Below, one piece after another: positions 24,298 to 32,809 of a stretch of 64,000 nucleotides of DNA. Numbering within the stretch: the stretch's first letter is position 1; each line of letters starts with the position of its first letter. Under the pieces are notes generated by a model that worked only from the letters and a program-made list of their open reading frames with translations, was not told the origin of the DNA and did no database searches. The translations under genes and the position numbers were made by a program. Where the stretch lies: NCBI GenBank assembly GCA_041391965.1, contig JAWKMZ010000004.1:62001-126000 (forward strand), in the 5' to 3' direction. This DNA is from JAWKMZ01 sp041391965. Its GTDB lineage: Bacteria > Bacteroidota > Bacteroidia > Flavobacteriales > Flavobacteriaceae.

Positions 24298-25429
24298 TAT
24301 TCCAAAGTTTTAAATAATTTTTAGCAGCATCCATATACTGATGATGCGCTTCAATAAAAGCACGTGCATTTTTAGAGATAATTTTTATTTGCTCCGGATT
24401 TTCAATTAACCACTCTAATTTTTCAGCAATTTTTTGAGCATCAGGAAGCGCATTAATAGCAACTGTATCTTCTTTAAGTTGGTAATAATCTAACCATTCT
24501 TGTTCGGCGCCAGTAAAAACCACTTTTCCTTTTGCCATGGCTTCTAAAGCGTTAAATCCTTGGTCATAAGAAAACACTTGGTCTAAAACAATATGTGCTT
24601 TGTCAAAAGAATGAATGTACTCTTGGTAAGGCAAACTTCTTACTGTAATAATTTTAATATGGTCAGCATATTTTTTTGAGATGAGCTTTAAAGCCGCTTC
24701 AAAAATATCACTTCCTTTTTTGTAATAATTTTCGACATTGATGCCATGAAAAATAATGATTTTATCTTCAATTTTTAAATCAATATAATTTAAAACATCA
24801 GTATTTATAGGGTTTGGAACCATGCCCAAATAGTTTGGGTGGTTTTTTAAAGGCAAATGATAATCTAAATCAGAAGCGATAACGCCTTTAATATTGCTAT
24901 AAATAAACTCGTGCAGTTTTTGGTATGGAGGTGATATTCGCATATGGATGTAAAAAGATTGGTTTTTTGTACCACGACCTTCAAGAAAGGGTGTCAATAC
25001 CGAATATTTTAAGGGACCATCTGCAGCATATTTAACACTTGTATAATCAATTCCGCAGGATAATAAAAAAACAGTTTTGTTGTGCTTAAAAAGATAGTCT
25101 AACAACTGCATTTCTATATTTGGCAAGCAGTTAAAAGAGCTTTCATTAATCAGTTGTACAAGATCATAATCTTTTAATTGTGTTTGGATTTCAAAAAACT
25201 GCTTTTTGACACTTAATGATGCGATATCGACTTTAAAAAGTTTATAAATCACTTTTTTGATAAAAAGCATGAAACCTTTGGTGTATTTTTTTTTGATACG
25301 AATATCAACAGGAAAATTTTTAAAATAATCGCCACTTCCAACAATAGTCACTTGATGGCCTAAACGGATTAAGCCTTCTTTTAATGAATTGTGAAGTCTG
25401 CTATATTCACCTATTAATAAAATCTTCAT
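24290..25429 (-). CDS. GT4-type glycosyltransferase
   Basis: 379 residues with GT-B layout: N-terminal Rossmann start MKILLIGEYSRLHNSLKEGL, a central IIIFHGINVENYYKKGSD, then FNALEAMAKGKVVFTGAEQEW, the E-x7-E-like donor-site segment of GT4-type enzymes. It is read against the flanking genes and overlaps the second flippase by 8 bp tail to tail. The sugar donor and acceptor cannot be predicted. Confidence 0.75.
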   Translation of the reverse strand: MKILLIGEYSRLHNSLKEGLIRLGHQVTIVGSGDYFKNFPVDIRIKKKYTKGFMLFIKKVIYKLFKVDIASLSVKKQFFEIQTQLKDYDLVQLINESSFNCLPNIEMQLLDYLFKHNKTVFLLSCGIDYTSVKYAADGPLKYSVLTPFLEGRGTKNQSFYIHMRISPPYQKLHEFIYSNIKGVIASDLDYHLPLKNHPNYLGMVPNPINTDVLNYIDLKIEDKIIIFHGINVENYYKKGSDIFEAALKLISKKYADHIKIITVRSLPYQEYIHSFDKAHIVLDQVFSYDQGFNALEAMAKGKVVFTGAEQEWLDYYQLKEDTVAINALPDAQKIAEKLEWLIENPEQIKIISKNARAFIEAHHQYMDAAKNYLKLWNIK

Positions 25430-25440
25430 TTATTTATCTA

Positions 25441-25460
25441 CATTTGTTTTCAAAGATAGT
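25441..25460. promoter_or_regulatory. Overlapping divergent promoters between two glycosyltransferase genes
   Basis: TACATTTG at 25441-25448 reads right and TATCTTTG (minus strand, 25453-25460) reads left. Both fit TAnnTTTG, and the expected start sites fall inside each other's promoter, only 36 bp separating the two start codons. Confidence 0.7.
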
Positions 25461-25465
25461 TTTTA

Positions 25466-26563
25466 ATGACCAAATCAAAAAACAAGAAAATTTGTATTGT
25501 AGTACATTCTTTGAGTTCAGGAGGTGCTGAAAAATCGTCAGCATTGTTGTCGCAAATGTTGTATCAATTAGGTCATGAAATCCATATGGTATCCATTATT
25601 AATAATATAACTTATGATTATAAAGGCACTCTTTTTAATTTAGGTGCATTAAAAGAAAAAAATAATACGTTTTTTGGTAAAATTAATAGGCTAATCAGGT
25701 TAAAACAATTTCTAAAAAAGCACCATTTTGATTTTGTAATCGACAATCGAACCAGAACCTCATTTTTAAAAGAGCTTATATTTTCAAGATATATTTACAC
25801 ACCTCAAAAAACCATTTATTGTGTGCGTAGTTTTAATTTGGGTTTATATTTTATTTCAAATACACAATTAGCCAAATATATGTATAAAGATGCGTATCAA
25901 CTGGTTGGTGTTTCTAAAAGGATTACAGAAAAAGTAAAAAAAGTGTACCAATTACAAAATGTTACAACCATTTACAATCCTATTAGTGATTTTAAAAACG
26001 ATGTAACTATAAAAGCAATTGATGCTACTTATGTTTTGTTTTTTGGACGTTTGGATGACCAAGTAAAAAATATTTCGCTATTGGTTGAGGCTTATTGCAA
26101 ATCAAAATTGCCAGAATCTAATATTCATTTAAAAATTTTAGGTGATGGACCAGATTTGGAGTTCTTGAAGCAAAAGGTTGAAAGTTATCATTTACAGTCT
26201 AAAGTTGAATTTTTGCCATTTATGGAAAACCCGATTGATATAATTGCTTCAGCTAAATTTACCTTATTAGCTAGTAGGTTTGAAGGGTTTCCGAGAGTAC
26301 TTATAGAATCGCTTGCATTGGGAACTCCTGTAATTTCTGTAGATTGCGAATCGGGTCCAAAAGAAATCATCACCAATGGTTATAACGGATTGTTGGTTGA
26401 AAATTATAATCCACAAGCACTCGCTGATGCAATGAATAGTTTTATCTTTGATGCCAAGTTATACCAAACTTGTAAAGCCAATGCAAAGCAAAGTGTAGCA
26501 CAGTTTTCGGTTGAACAGATTGCTAAAGATTGGCAAAACCTTTTAAATACGATAGATGAGTAA
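25466..26563 (+). CDS. GT4-family glycosyltransferase
   Basis: 365 residues. The N-terminus VVHSLSSGGAEKSSALLSQ is the acceptor-side motif of GT4 enzymes; the C-terminal half has VLFFGRLDDQVKNISLLVEAY, LKILGDGPD and SRFEGFPRVLIESLALGTPVIS, the donor-binding EGFP...E motif. The end overlaps fdtA by 8 bp, so the two are co-expressed. Confidence 0.88.
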   Translation: MTKSKNKKICIVVHSLSSGGAEKSSALLSQMLYQLGHEIHMVSIINNITYDYKGTLFNLGALKEKNNTFFGKINRLIRLKQFLKKHHFDFVIDNRTRTSFLKELIFSRYIYTPQKTIYCVRSFNLGLYFISNTQLAKYMYKDAYQLVGVSKRITEKVKKVYQLQNVTTIYNPISDFKNDVTIKAIDATYVLFFGRLDDQVKNISLLVEAYCKSKLPESNIHLKILGDGPDLEFLKQKVESYHLQSKVEFLPFMENPIDIIASAKFTLLASRFEGFPRVLIESLALGTPVISVDCESGPKEIITNGYNGLLVENYNPQALADAMNSFIFDAKLYQTCKANAKQSVAQFSVEQIAKDWQNLLNTIDE

Positions 26564-26966
26564 TACAATTTCTGAGGTGGCAATTATACAAATTCCACAA
26601 GTACATGATAAACGAGGCAAGTTGGCTGTAGTTGAAAAAGATAGTATTCCGTTTGCAATACAACGTGTCTATTATTTGTATGATATACCAAGCGATTCGC
26701 ATAGAGGAGGTCATGCACACAAACAACAACAGTCGGTCATTATTGCGTTGAGTGGCAGTTTTGAAGTAATTGTTGACGATGGTATTAGCAAAAAACGCAT
26801 AATGCTTAATAAACCTAATTTAGGCCTTTATATTCCGACCGGAATTTGGCGTGAAATTGAAAATTTTTCTTCAGGTGCTGTTTGTTTCGTATTAGCATCT
26901 ACAGAATTTGATGAGCAAGAGTATATAAGAGATTATAAGCAATTCAAGTTATCTAAAAAGGCGTAA
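26556..26966 (+). CDS. fdtA: FdtA/QdtA-like dTDP-4-oxo-6-deoxyglucose 3,4-ketoisomerase
   Basis: 136 residues, a single cupin domain. The HRGGHAHKQQQS segment (49-60) carries the paired histidines that define WxcM/FdtA/QdtA isomerases, followed by YIPTGIWREIENF. It converts dTDP-4-oxo-6-deoxyglucose into the 3-oxo isomer, the substrate of the fdtB product encoded 5 kb upstream. Whether the product has galacto (Fuc3N) or gluco (Qui3N) configuration is not decided. It overlaps the convergent GT2 gene by 18 bp. Confidence 0.85.
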   Translation: MSNTISEVAIIQIPQVHDKRGKLAVVEKDSIPFAIQRVYYLYDIPSDSHRGGHAHKQQQSVIIALSGSFEVIVDDGISKKRIMLNKPNLGLYIPTGIWREIENFSSGAVCFVLASTEFDEQEYIRDYKQFKLSKKA

Positions 26967-27881
26967 ATCGACACCAAAATTTCGCAATACATTTCGACTA
27001 CTTAATATTAATTTTACTAACGGTCTTGGCAATTTTAAAAGTAATTTTTGCAAGCGACTTAGGTTTTTGAAATCAATAGTTTTCTTTGCTTTTTTTTCGA
27101 GTGTTGTTGCACCTTCAAGTTTGTACTGTATGGCAACACTTACTCTGTTAATATCTAAGAATTTTTTTAATGGTTGATTGGTTTCTGCAATAGCATTAAA
27201 AGAATCAAAATTTATATGTTGTCTTTGGCTTAATTTGGTATGTGTTACTTTATTATTAGCATCCAAATTGAGCAAACAACTCACGTTGTCATCAAAGGCA
27301 ACAGGATATTTAAGAGCAATCCGAATCCATAAATCAGTGTCTTCGCCAGAATTGTAATTGGTATTGAAACCATTCAGAGTGCTAAAAACAGTTTTTGGTA
27401 TTACAACAGATGATGAAGACGCAAGATTATTAGACATGCTGTTATTAAAATAATTAGCAACAATGCCTAACCAACCTTTAGGAATATTTTTAAAGTTTGA
27501 AACTTGAATCGCATTGTTTTTTTGAGCATCATAAGCTTTACAATACAAGCCACAGTTTGGAAATTTTTTTATAAGATGTTTTAAATCTTTTAAATGATGT
27601 GGAAACCAATAGTCGTCTGCATCCAAAAACGCGATTAAATTGGAGTTAGATTTAGAAACACCATAGTTTCTTGCGTAAGACACTCCTTTATTTTCTGTAG
27701 TGTGTATGTGGATGCGTTTGTCGTCAAAAGTTTCAGCTATTTTTAAACTTTTGTCTGTTGAGCCATCATTAACAATAATCACTTCAAAATCATTAAAAGT
27801 TTGTGCCAAGACACTGTCTAAGGTAGTCTTGATGTGCTTTTCTTTATTGTAAAGCGGTATGATTACTGAAAAGAATGGCAT
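26949..27881 (-). CDS. GT2-family glycosyltransferase
   Basis: 310 residues. The start FFSVIIPLYNKEKHI, VNDGSTDKS and the metal site FLDADDYW are typical of GT2 enzymes of family A fold; SGEDTDLWIRIAL is the usual ED catalytic motif. There are no membrane segments. It belongs to the leftward set ftsE, methyltransferase, GT2. Confidence 0.88.
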   Translation of the reverse strand: MPFFSVIIPLYNKEKHIKTTLDSVLAQTFNDFEVIIVNDGSTDKSLKIAETFDDKRIHIHTTENKGVSYARNYGVSKSNSNLIAFLDADDYWFPHHLKDLKHLIKKFPNCGLYCKAYDAQKNNAIQVSNFKNIPKGWLGIVANYFNNSMSNNLASSSSVVIPKTVFSTLNGFNTNYNSGEDTDLWIRIALKYPVAFDDNVSCLLNLDANNKVTHTKLSQRQHINFDSFNAIAETNQPLKKFLDINRVSVAIQYKLEGATTLEKKAKKTIDFKNLSRLQKLLLKLPRPLVKLILSSRNVLRNFGVDLRLFR

Positions 27882-27910
27882 TAGCTTTATTTTATGTTAA
27901 CAATCAGATC

Positions 27911-28804
27911 TTAATTAAACTGCTTTTTATTGCCTTCAAAAGTTAAATAAGGATTGTCTAATACTTGTTTTTTTCTATCTCTATTTAGCTGAAATCTATA
28001 CGCATGGTCTAATACATGAAAGTAATAAAGTTGCTTGACCCAAATAGCATTTTTAAATAAACGTTGATTTATAAAAAACGGATGATAACTGATGTTTCGG
28101 TATTTATTTTCTGCATTAAACTCTTTAATTGCCAATAATTCGCCACATTTATCATTGTGGTTAGGCATAAAAATATCATCAAAATACACATAAGTGAGTG
28201 GTAAAAACAAATGTGCATCAGCTTTAAATAATTCTAAAACATCTTTGGTTGAACTGTAATAATCTACATCTACAGAAATAAAACCAATTGGAGCTTCTGC
28301 TGACAGTTGCTCAGTAAAGGTTTTGAGACTATTTTTAATGGCTCCAAAAAACAAGGTCGCTTTGCCTTTGGTTTGTTCTATTAAAAGAGGTTTGTTCATT
28401 GGGAAATCGCCTGTATTGTAATATTCAGGATGGTCTCTAAAATCAATTGGTTCAGGCATGCCTTTACCAGTATCAAAACCATAAATATCAATTTGGATGC
28501 CTGTAGTTTTGGTAACTTTTTTAGCTATTTCAATCATATTCATCAAACCTGCACCATTGGCTACACCAAATTCAATCACAGAGATGCGTTTTAATCCTTT
28601 GTGTTTGGCTTGGTCTGCGGCTTCCAAAATACCAAAAGCGTGTTGAGGACGTAATACCAAATCATATGCTACTTTTTTTCTGAAAGACCCAAAAACGAAA
28701 ACCCATAGTGCAATGATATTAAGATGTAAAGGTTCAGAAAGACGCTCTTTGTATAGCTTTGACCAAATTCTTTTTTCTGTTAACCTTTTGGATAAGAAAC
28801 TCAT
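27911..28804 (-). CDS. TylF-like class I SAM-dependent methyltransferase
   Basis: 297 residues. VIEFGVANGAGL is the SAM-binding loop, followed by IYGFDTGKGMPEP and FISVDVDYYSSTKDVLELF...YVYFDDI, which resembles the metal-binding acidic residues of TylF/MycF sugar O-methyltransferases. The likely role is methylation of a sugar in the surface polysaccharide, inferred from the neighbours. The start overlaps the end of ftsE by 4 bp (ATGA). Confidence 0.6.
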   Translation of the reverse strand: MSFLSKRLTEKRIWSKLYKERLSEPLHLNIIALWVFVFGSFRKKVAYDLVLRPQHAFGILEAADQAKHKGLKRISVIEFGVANGAGLMNMIEIAKKVTKTTGIQIDIYGFDTGKGMPEPIDFRDHPEYYNTGDFPMNKPLLIEQTKGKATLFFGAIKNSLKTFTEQLSAEAPIGFISVDVDYYSSTKDVLELFKADAHLFLPLTYVYFDDIFMPNHNDKCGELLAIKEFNAENKYRNISYHPFFINQRLFKNAIWVKQLYYFHVLDHAYRFQLNRDRKKQVLDNPYLTFEGNKKQFN

Positions 28805-29499
28805 AGGTTGGTTGAGTTGGCTTTTCGTTGGACAACTTCAAACACCTTATTTTCATCGCATTTCAAGGTTTTACTTGGGTAACGTAGTAAAAGGGCATAG
28901 TCATGTGTTGCCATTAAAATAGTGTTGCCATTTTGGTTGATGTCTCGCAACACTTCCATTACTTCAATACTTGTTTGTGGATCTAAATTTCCTGTTGGTT
29001 CATCGGCAAGTATTAATTCTGGGTCGTTTAACAAAGCTCTGGCAATAGCAATACGTTGTTGCTCACCACCAGAAAGTTCGTGCGGAAATTTAAAACCTTT
29101 AGTTTTCATAGCCACTTTATCCAACACCTTTTCTATGCGTTCTGCAATGTGGTTTTTGTCTTTCCAACCTGTCGCTTTTAGCACAAATTCTAAGTTGCTA
29201 TTGACCGTTCTGTCAGGCAACAATTTGAAATCCTGAAAAACAATCCCAAGTTTTCGTCTTAAAAACGGAATGTCTTTTTCTTTTAAAGTTCGCAAATTAA
29301 AATCTACAATATGACCTTCGCCTTCGGTAAGTTGCAAATCGCCATAAAGGGTTTTCATAAAACTACTTTTTCCACTTCCTGTTTTGCCAATAAGATAGAC
29401 GAAATCACCTTTTTTCATTTCAAAATTCACATCAGATAAAACCATGCTATCACCTTGATAAATGGAAACATTCTTTAATTCTAAAACAGTTTCAGACAT
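28801..29499 (-). CDS. ftsE: FtsE-like cell-division ABC transporter ATPase
   Basis: 232 residues from MSETVLELKNVSIYQGD; a longer frame to 29550 begins in AT-rich upstream sequence and is rejected. Walker A is GKTGSGKSSFMK, the ABC signature LSGGEQQRIAIARAL, Walker B LILADEPTGNLD. FtsE with FtsX links division to peptidoglycan hydrolysis. No ftsX follows it here; a methyltransferase does, so the partner must be encoded elsewhere. Confidence 0.85.
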   Translation of the reverse strand: MSETVLELKNVSIYQGDSMVLSDVNFEMKKGDFVYLIGKTGSGKSSFMKTLYGDLQLTEGEGHIVDFNLRTLKEKDIPFLRRKLGIVFQDFKLLPDRTVNSNLEFVLKATGWKDKNHIAERIEKVLDKVAMKTKGFKFPHELSGGEQQRIAIARALLNDPELILADEPTGNLDPQTSIEVMEVLRDINQNGNTILMATHDYALLLRYPSKTLKCDENKVFEVVQRKANSTNL

Positions 29500-29746
29500 T
29501 TTTATTGCTTGTATTTTTATGAGTTGTAAATGTATTATTAAAATAATCAAAACCCAAATACCAATTTATTGTTTGTTGTAAAGTTGAAAAAAATTATAAC
29601 TAAAAGTTGCAGAACTGAATTGGTTGTGTGTACACTCACTTTTTAATTATTCAAATCCTTTACAGCAAACAACTCTACAACGAATGTTTTAATAACTGTG
29701 TGTATAATTAAAATTTATTTCCTTCGTTATAGCTTTAAGATTCATT

Positions 29747-29754
29747 TATCTTTG
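29747..29754 (+). promoter_or_regulatory. Promoter of the TPR/barrel operon
   Basis: TATCTTTG matches TAnnTTTG, 25 bases before the chosen ATG. Confidence 0.7.
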
Positions 29755-29778
29755 AACATCAAAAAAAAAACGGACTTA

Positions 29779-32700
29779 ATGGCTCACAAAAAAATCATAG
29801 TTTTAGTAAGTTTTGTATTACTAAATTTTTACAGTTTTTCTCAGCAATCGGCAGCATACACAAATAGCATGGTTGCTTATCAAAAAGCACTGACGTTGTA
29901 TAATAACAATCAATTTCAGGCAGCACAATCAATGTTCGATAAGATTAAGGACGACACTCAAAATCAACAGTTAAAATCTGACTGTACCTATTATTATGCC
30001 AATTGTGCAGTACGACTTAATCAGCAAAATGCTGATGAATTAATTGAAGATTTTGTAACCACCTATCCAACATCTACCAAAAAAAATACAGCCTTTTTAG
30101 ATGTTGCTGATTATTATTTTGATAATGGCAAATACGCTTATGCCAGAAAATGGTATGAAAAAGTTGATGAAAATAGCATTTCAAGAACGGAACGCGATAA
30201 GTTTTCGTTTAATTATGGTTACAGTTTGTATGCTACTAAAGATGAAAAAAATGCTCAAAAATATTTGAATCGTGTGGTAAATTCTAAACAATATGGTTCT
30301 GAAGCCAAATATTATATAGGCTTTATGGCTTATGAAGGTGATGATTATAACAAAGCAAACGCATATTTTGAGCAAGTAAGTGACCAAGATAAGTACAAAG
30401 AAAAACTGTCGTATTATCAAGCCGATTTGAATTTTAAACTCGGAAATTTTGAAAAAGCCATCACACTTGCAAAAGAAAAGCTGCCTAAAAGTGACGCAAA
30501 TGAAACGTCTGAATTGTCAAAAATTATAGGCGAAAGTTATTTCAATCTGCAAAAGTATGATGAAGCCATTCCTTATTTAAAAGCTTATAAAGGCAAAAAA
30601 GGCAAATGGAATAATACCGATTATTACCAATTAGGTTATGCGTATTACAAGCAAAATGATTTTGAAAAAGCCATTTCTGAATTTAACAAAATAGTAAGTG
30701 GCAACAATAGCGTAGCTCAAAATGCCTATTATCATTTGGGCGAAAGTTATATCAATCTTAATAAAAAACAAGAGGCTTTAAATGCGTTTAGAAATGCGTC
30801 TCAAATGGATTTTGATTTGAAAATTCAAGAAGATGCTTGGTTAAATTACGCTAAAATAAGTTATGAAATAGGAAATCCTTACCAATCCGTTCCTCAAGTG
30901 TTGACGAGTTATCTTGATAAATATCCAAAAACAAGTTATAAAGATGAAATAGAAACCTTATTGATTGATTCGTACATCACATCAAAAAATTATAAGGAAG
31001 CTTTAAAACTTTTAGAAGGTAAAAACAGCTTTGAAAACAAAGTAGCTTATCAAAAAGTAGCCTTTTATAGAGGTATTGAGCTTTATAACGAAGGCAATTA
31101 TGCCGAAGCCAAAACCTTGTTTCAAAAATCGATTGATGAACCAAGAGATGCTAAATTTACAGCAAGAGCAACCTTTTGGAAAGCTGAAACCGATTATGGT
31201 TTAGGCAATTTTGATGAGGCTTTAATTGGGTTTAAACAATTTGAACAACAAGCAGAAGCGGCTTCAACACCTGAAATGACCAACCTCGATTATAATTTGG
31301 CTTACACCTATTTTAAACAAAAAAACTATCCGAAGGCTACAGAATATTTTAAAACCTTTATTGCTAACAAAAAAGAAGATAAACTCCGTTTGAATGATGC
31401 GTATCTCAGACTTGGAGATGGCTATTTTGTGTCCAGTGATTATCAAAATGCCATTACAGCCTATGACAAAGCCATCGCATTAAACCAAATTGAACCTGAT
31501 TATGCAGCGTTTCAAAAAGCAATGTGCTATGGCTACCTTGGTCAAAGCACTACTAAAATACAGGAACTGAACCGTTTTATTAGCACTTATAACAAATCGT
31601 CTTTACGTGATGATGCTATGTATGAATTAGCAAATTCTTATGTAAAAGCCAATCAAACAGACAAAGCAATGACGATGTATAATCAATTAAATTCAGAGTA
31701 TAAAAACTCAGTGTTTATTTCAAAATCCTTGTTGCGTCAAGGTTTGTCTTATTACAATGCAAGTCAAAATGAACAAGCCTTAAGTAAATTTAAAAAAGTA
31801 GCCAAAGATTATCCAAGTTCAGAAGAAGCCATTCAAGCGGTTTCTACAGCACGTTTAATTTATATCGATTTAGGTCGCGTTGATGAATATGCTGCTTGGG
31901 TAAAAACTTTAGATTATGTAAATGTCACAGATGCCGAATTGGACAACACAACCTATTTGGCTGCAGAAAAACAATATCTCGACAATAAAACCGATAATGC
32001 CATCAAGCAATTCAATACGTATTTAAATGAGTTTCCAAATGGGATTCACGCTCTAAAATCACATTTTTATTTGGCTGAATTATACACTAAAAAAGCATTG
32101 CCAGAAAATGCCCAACCACATTATGAGTATGTAGTCAACAAACCCAAAGGCGAATATACAGAACAAGCCTTGGTAAAATTATCAGAAATTTATTTGAATA
32201 CAGCCAAGTGGAACCAAGCCGTTCCGTTATTAAAGCGTTTAGAAACGGAAGCCGATTATCCTCAAAATATTGTTTATGCGCAATCTAATTTAATGAATGC
32301 CTATTACCAATTAGAAAACTATAAAGAAGCAGAAGCCTATGCCGAAAAAGTGCTGTCAAATTCTAAATTGGATAATAAAGTAAAAAGCGATGCTCAAATT
32401 ATCATTGCGCGTTCGGCAATTAAAACAGGCAATGAAGACAAAGCTAAAACAGCTTATGCTGCGGTTGAAAAAATTGCAACTGGTGCTTTGGCTGCCGAAG
32501 CCTTGTTTTACAACGCTTATTTTAAAAACAAAGAAGGCAATTATGAAGCGTCTAATACGACCATTCAGAAATTAGCAAAAGATTATTCAAGCTATAAATA
32601 TTATAGCGCGAAAGGGTTAGTGGTGATGGCTAAAAATTTTTATGCCCTTAAAGATGCGTTTCAAGCCACTTATATTTTGGAAAGCGTGATTAAAAACTTT

Positions 32701-32799
32701 GCAGAATTTGATGAGGTTGTCTCTGAAGCACAAACCGAACTCAACAAAATAAAAACCGAAGAAGCCAAAACAAATTCATCAATCTCATCAGAGAATTAA
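29779..32799 (+). CDS. Large periplasmic tetratricopeptide-repeat protein
   Basis: 1006 residues from MAHKKIIVLVSFVLLNFYSF; an upstream GTG-started frame runs through the promoter and is rejected. A signal peptide (about 1-24, ending SFSQQ) is followed almost entirely by TPR-type helix pairs, with recurring phrases such as YYQLGYAYYKQNDFEKAISEF, ALNAFRNAS and YELANSYVKANQTDKAMTMYN. TPR arrays bind peptides or other proteins. The next gene encodes an outer membrane barrel 10 bp downstream, so the two probably form an envelope complex; the exact role is unknown. Confidence 0.8.
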   Translation: MAHKKIIVLVSFVLLNFYSFSQQSAAYTNSMVAYQKALTLYNNNQFQAAQSMFDKIKDDTQNQQLKSDCTYYYANCAVRLNQQNADELIEDFVTTYPTSTKKNTAFLDVADYYFDNGKYAYARKWYEKVDENSISRTERDKFSFNYGYSLYATKDEKNAQKYLNRVVNSKQYGSEAKYYIGFMAYEGDDYNKANAYFEQVSDQDKYKEKLSYYQADLNFKLGNFEKAITLAKEKLPKSDANETSELSKIIGESYFNLQKYDEAIPYLKAYKGKKGKWNNTDYYQLGYAYYKQNDFEKAISEFNKIVSGNNSVAQNAYYHLGESYINLNKKQEALNAFRNASQMDFDLKIQEDAWLNYAKISYEIGNPYQSVPQVLTSYLDKYPKTSYKDEIETLLIDSYITSKNYKEALKLLEGKNSFENKVAYQKVAFYRGIELYNEGNYAEAKTLFQKSIDEPRDAKFTARATFWKAETDYGLGNFDEALIGFKQFEQQAEAASTPEMTNLDYNLAYTYFKQKNYPKATEYFKTFIANKKEDKLRLNDAYLRLGDGYFVSSDYQNAITAYDKAIALNQIEPDYAAFQKAMCYGYLGQSTTKIQELNRFISTYNKSSLRDDAMYELANSYVKANQTDKAMTMYNQLNSEYKNSVFISKSLLRQGLSYYNASQNEQALSKFKKVAKDYPSSEEAIQAVSTARLIYIDLGRVDEYAAWVKTLDYVNVTDAELDNTTYLAAEKQYLDNKTDNAIKQFNTYLNEFPNGIHALKSHFYLAELYTKKALPENAQPHYEYVVNKPKGEYTEQALVKLSEIYLNTAKWNQAVPLLKRLETEADYPQNIVYAQSNLMNAYYQLENYKEAEAYAEKVLSNSKLDNKVKSDAQIIIARSAIKTGNEDKAKTAYAAVEKIATGALAAEALFYNAYFKNKEGNYEASNTTIQKLAKDYSSYKYYSAKGLVVMAKNFYALKDAFQATYILESVIKNFAEFDEVVSEAQTELNKIKTEEAKTNSSISSEN

Positions 32800-32809
32800 A
32801 AAACAAAAC

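Noticed and set aside
29500..29550. Upstream extension of FtsE
   Set aside because: The added residues are AT-driven hydrophobic sequence and the usual start is MSETVLELKNVS.
29698..29778. GTG-started extension of the TPR protein
   Set aside because: It runs across the TATCTTTG promoter and hides a normal signal peptide start.
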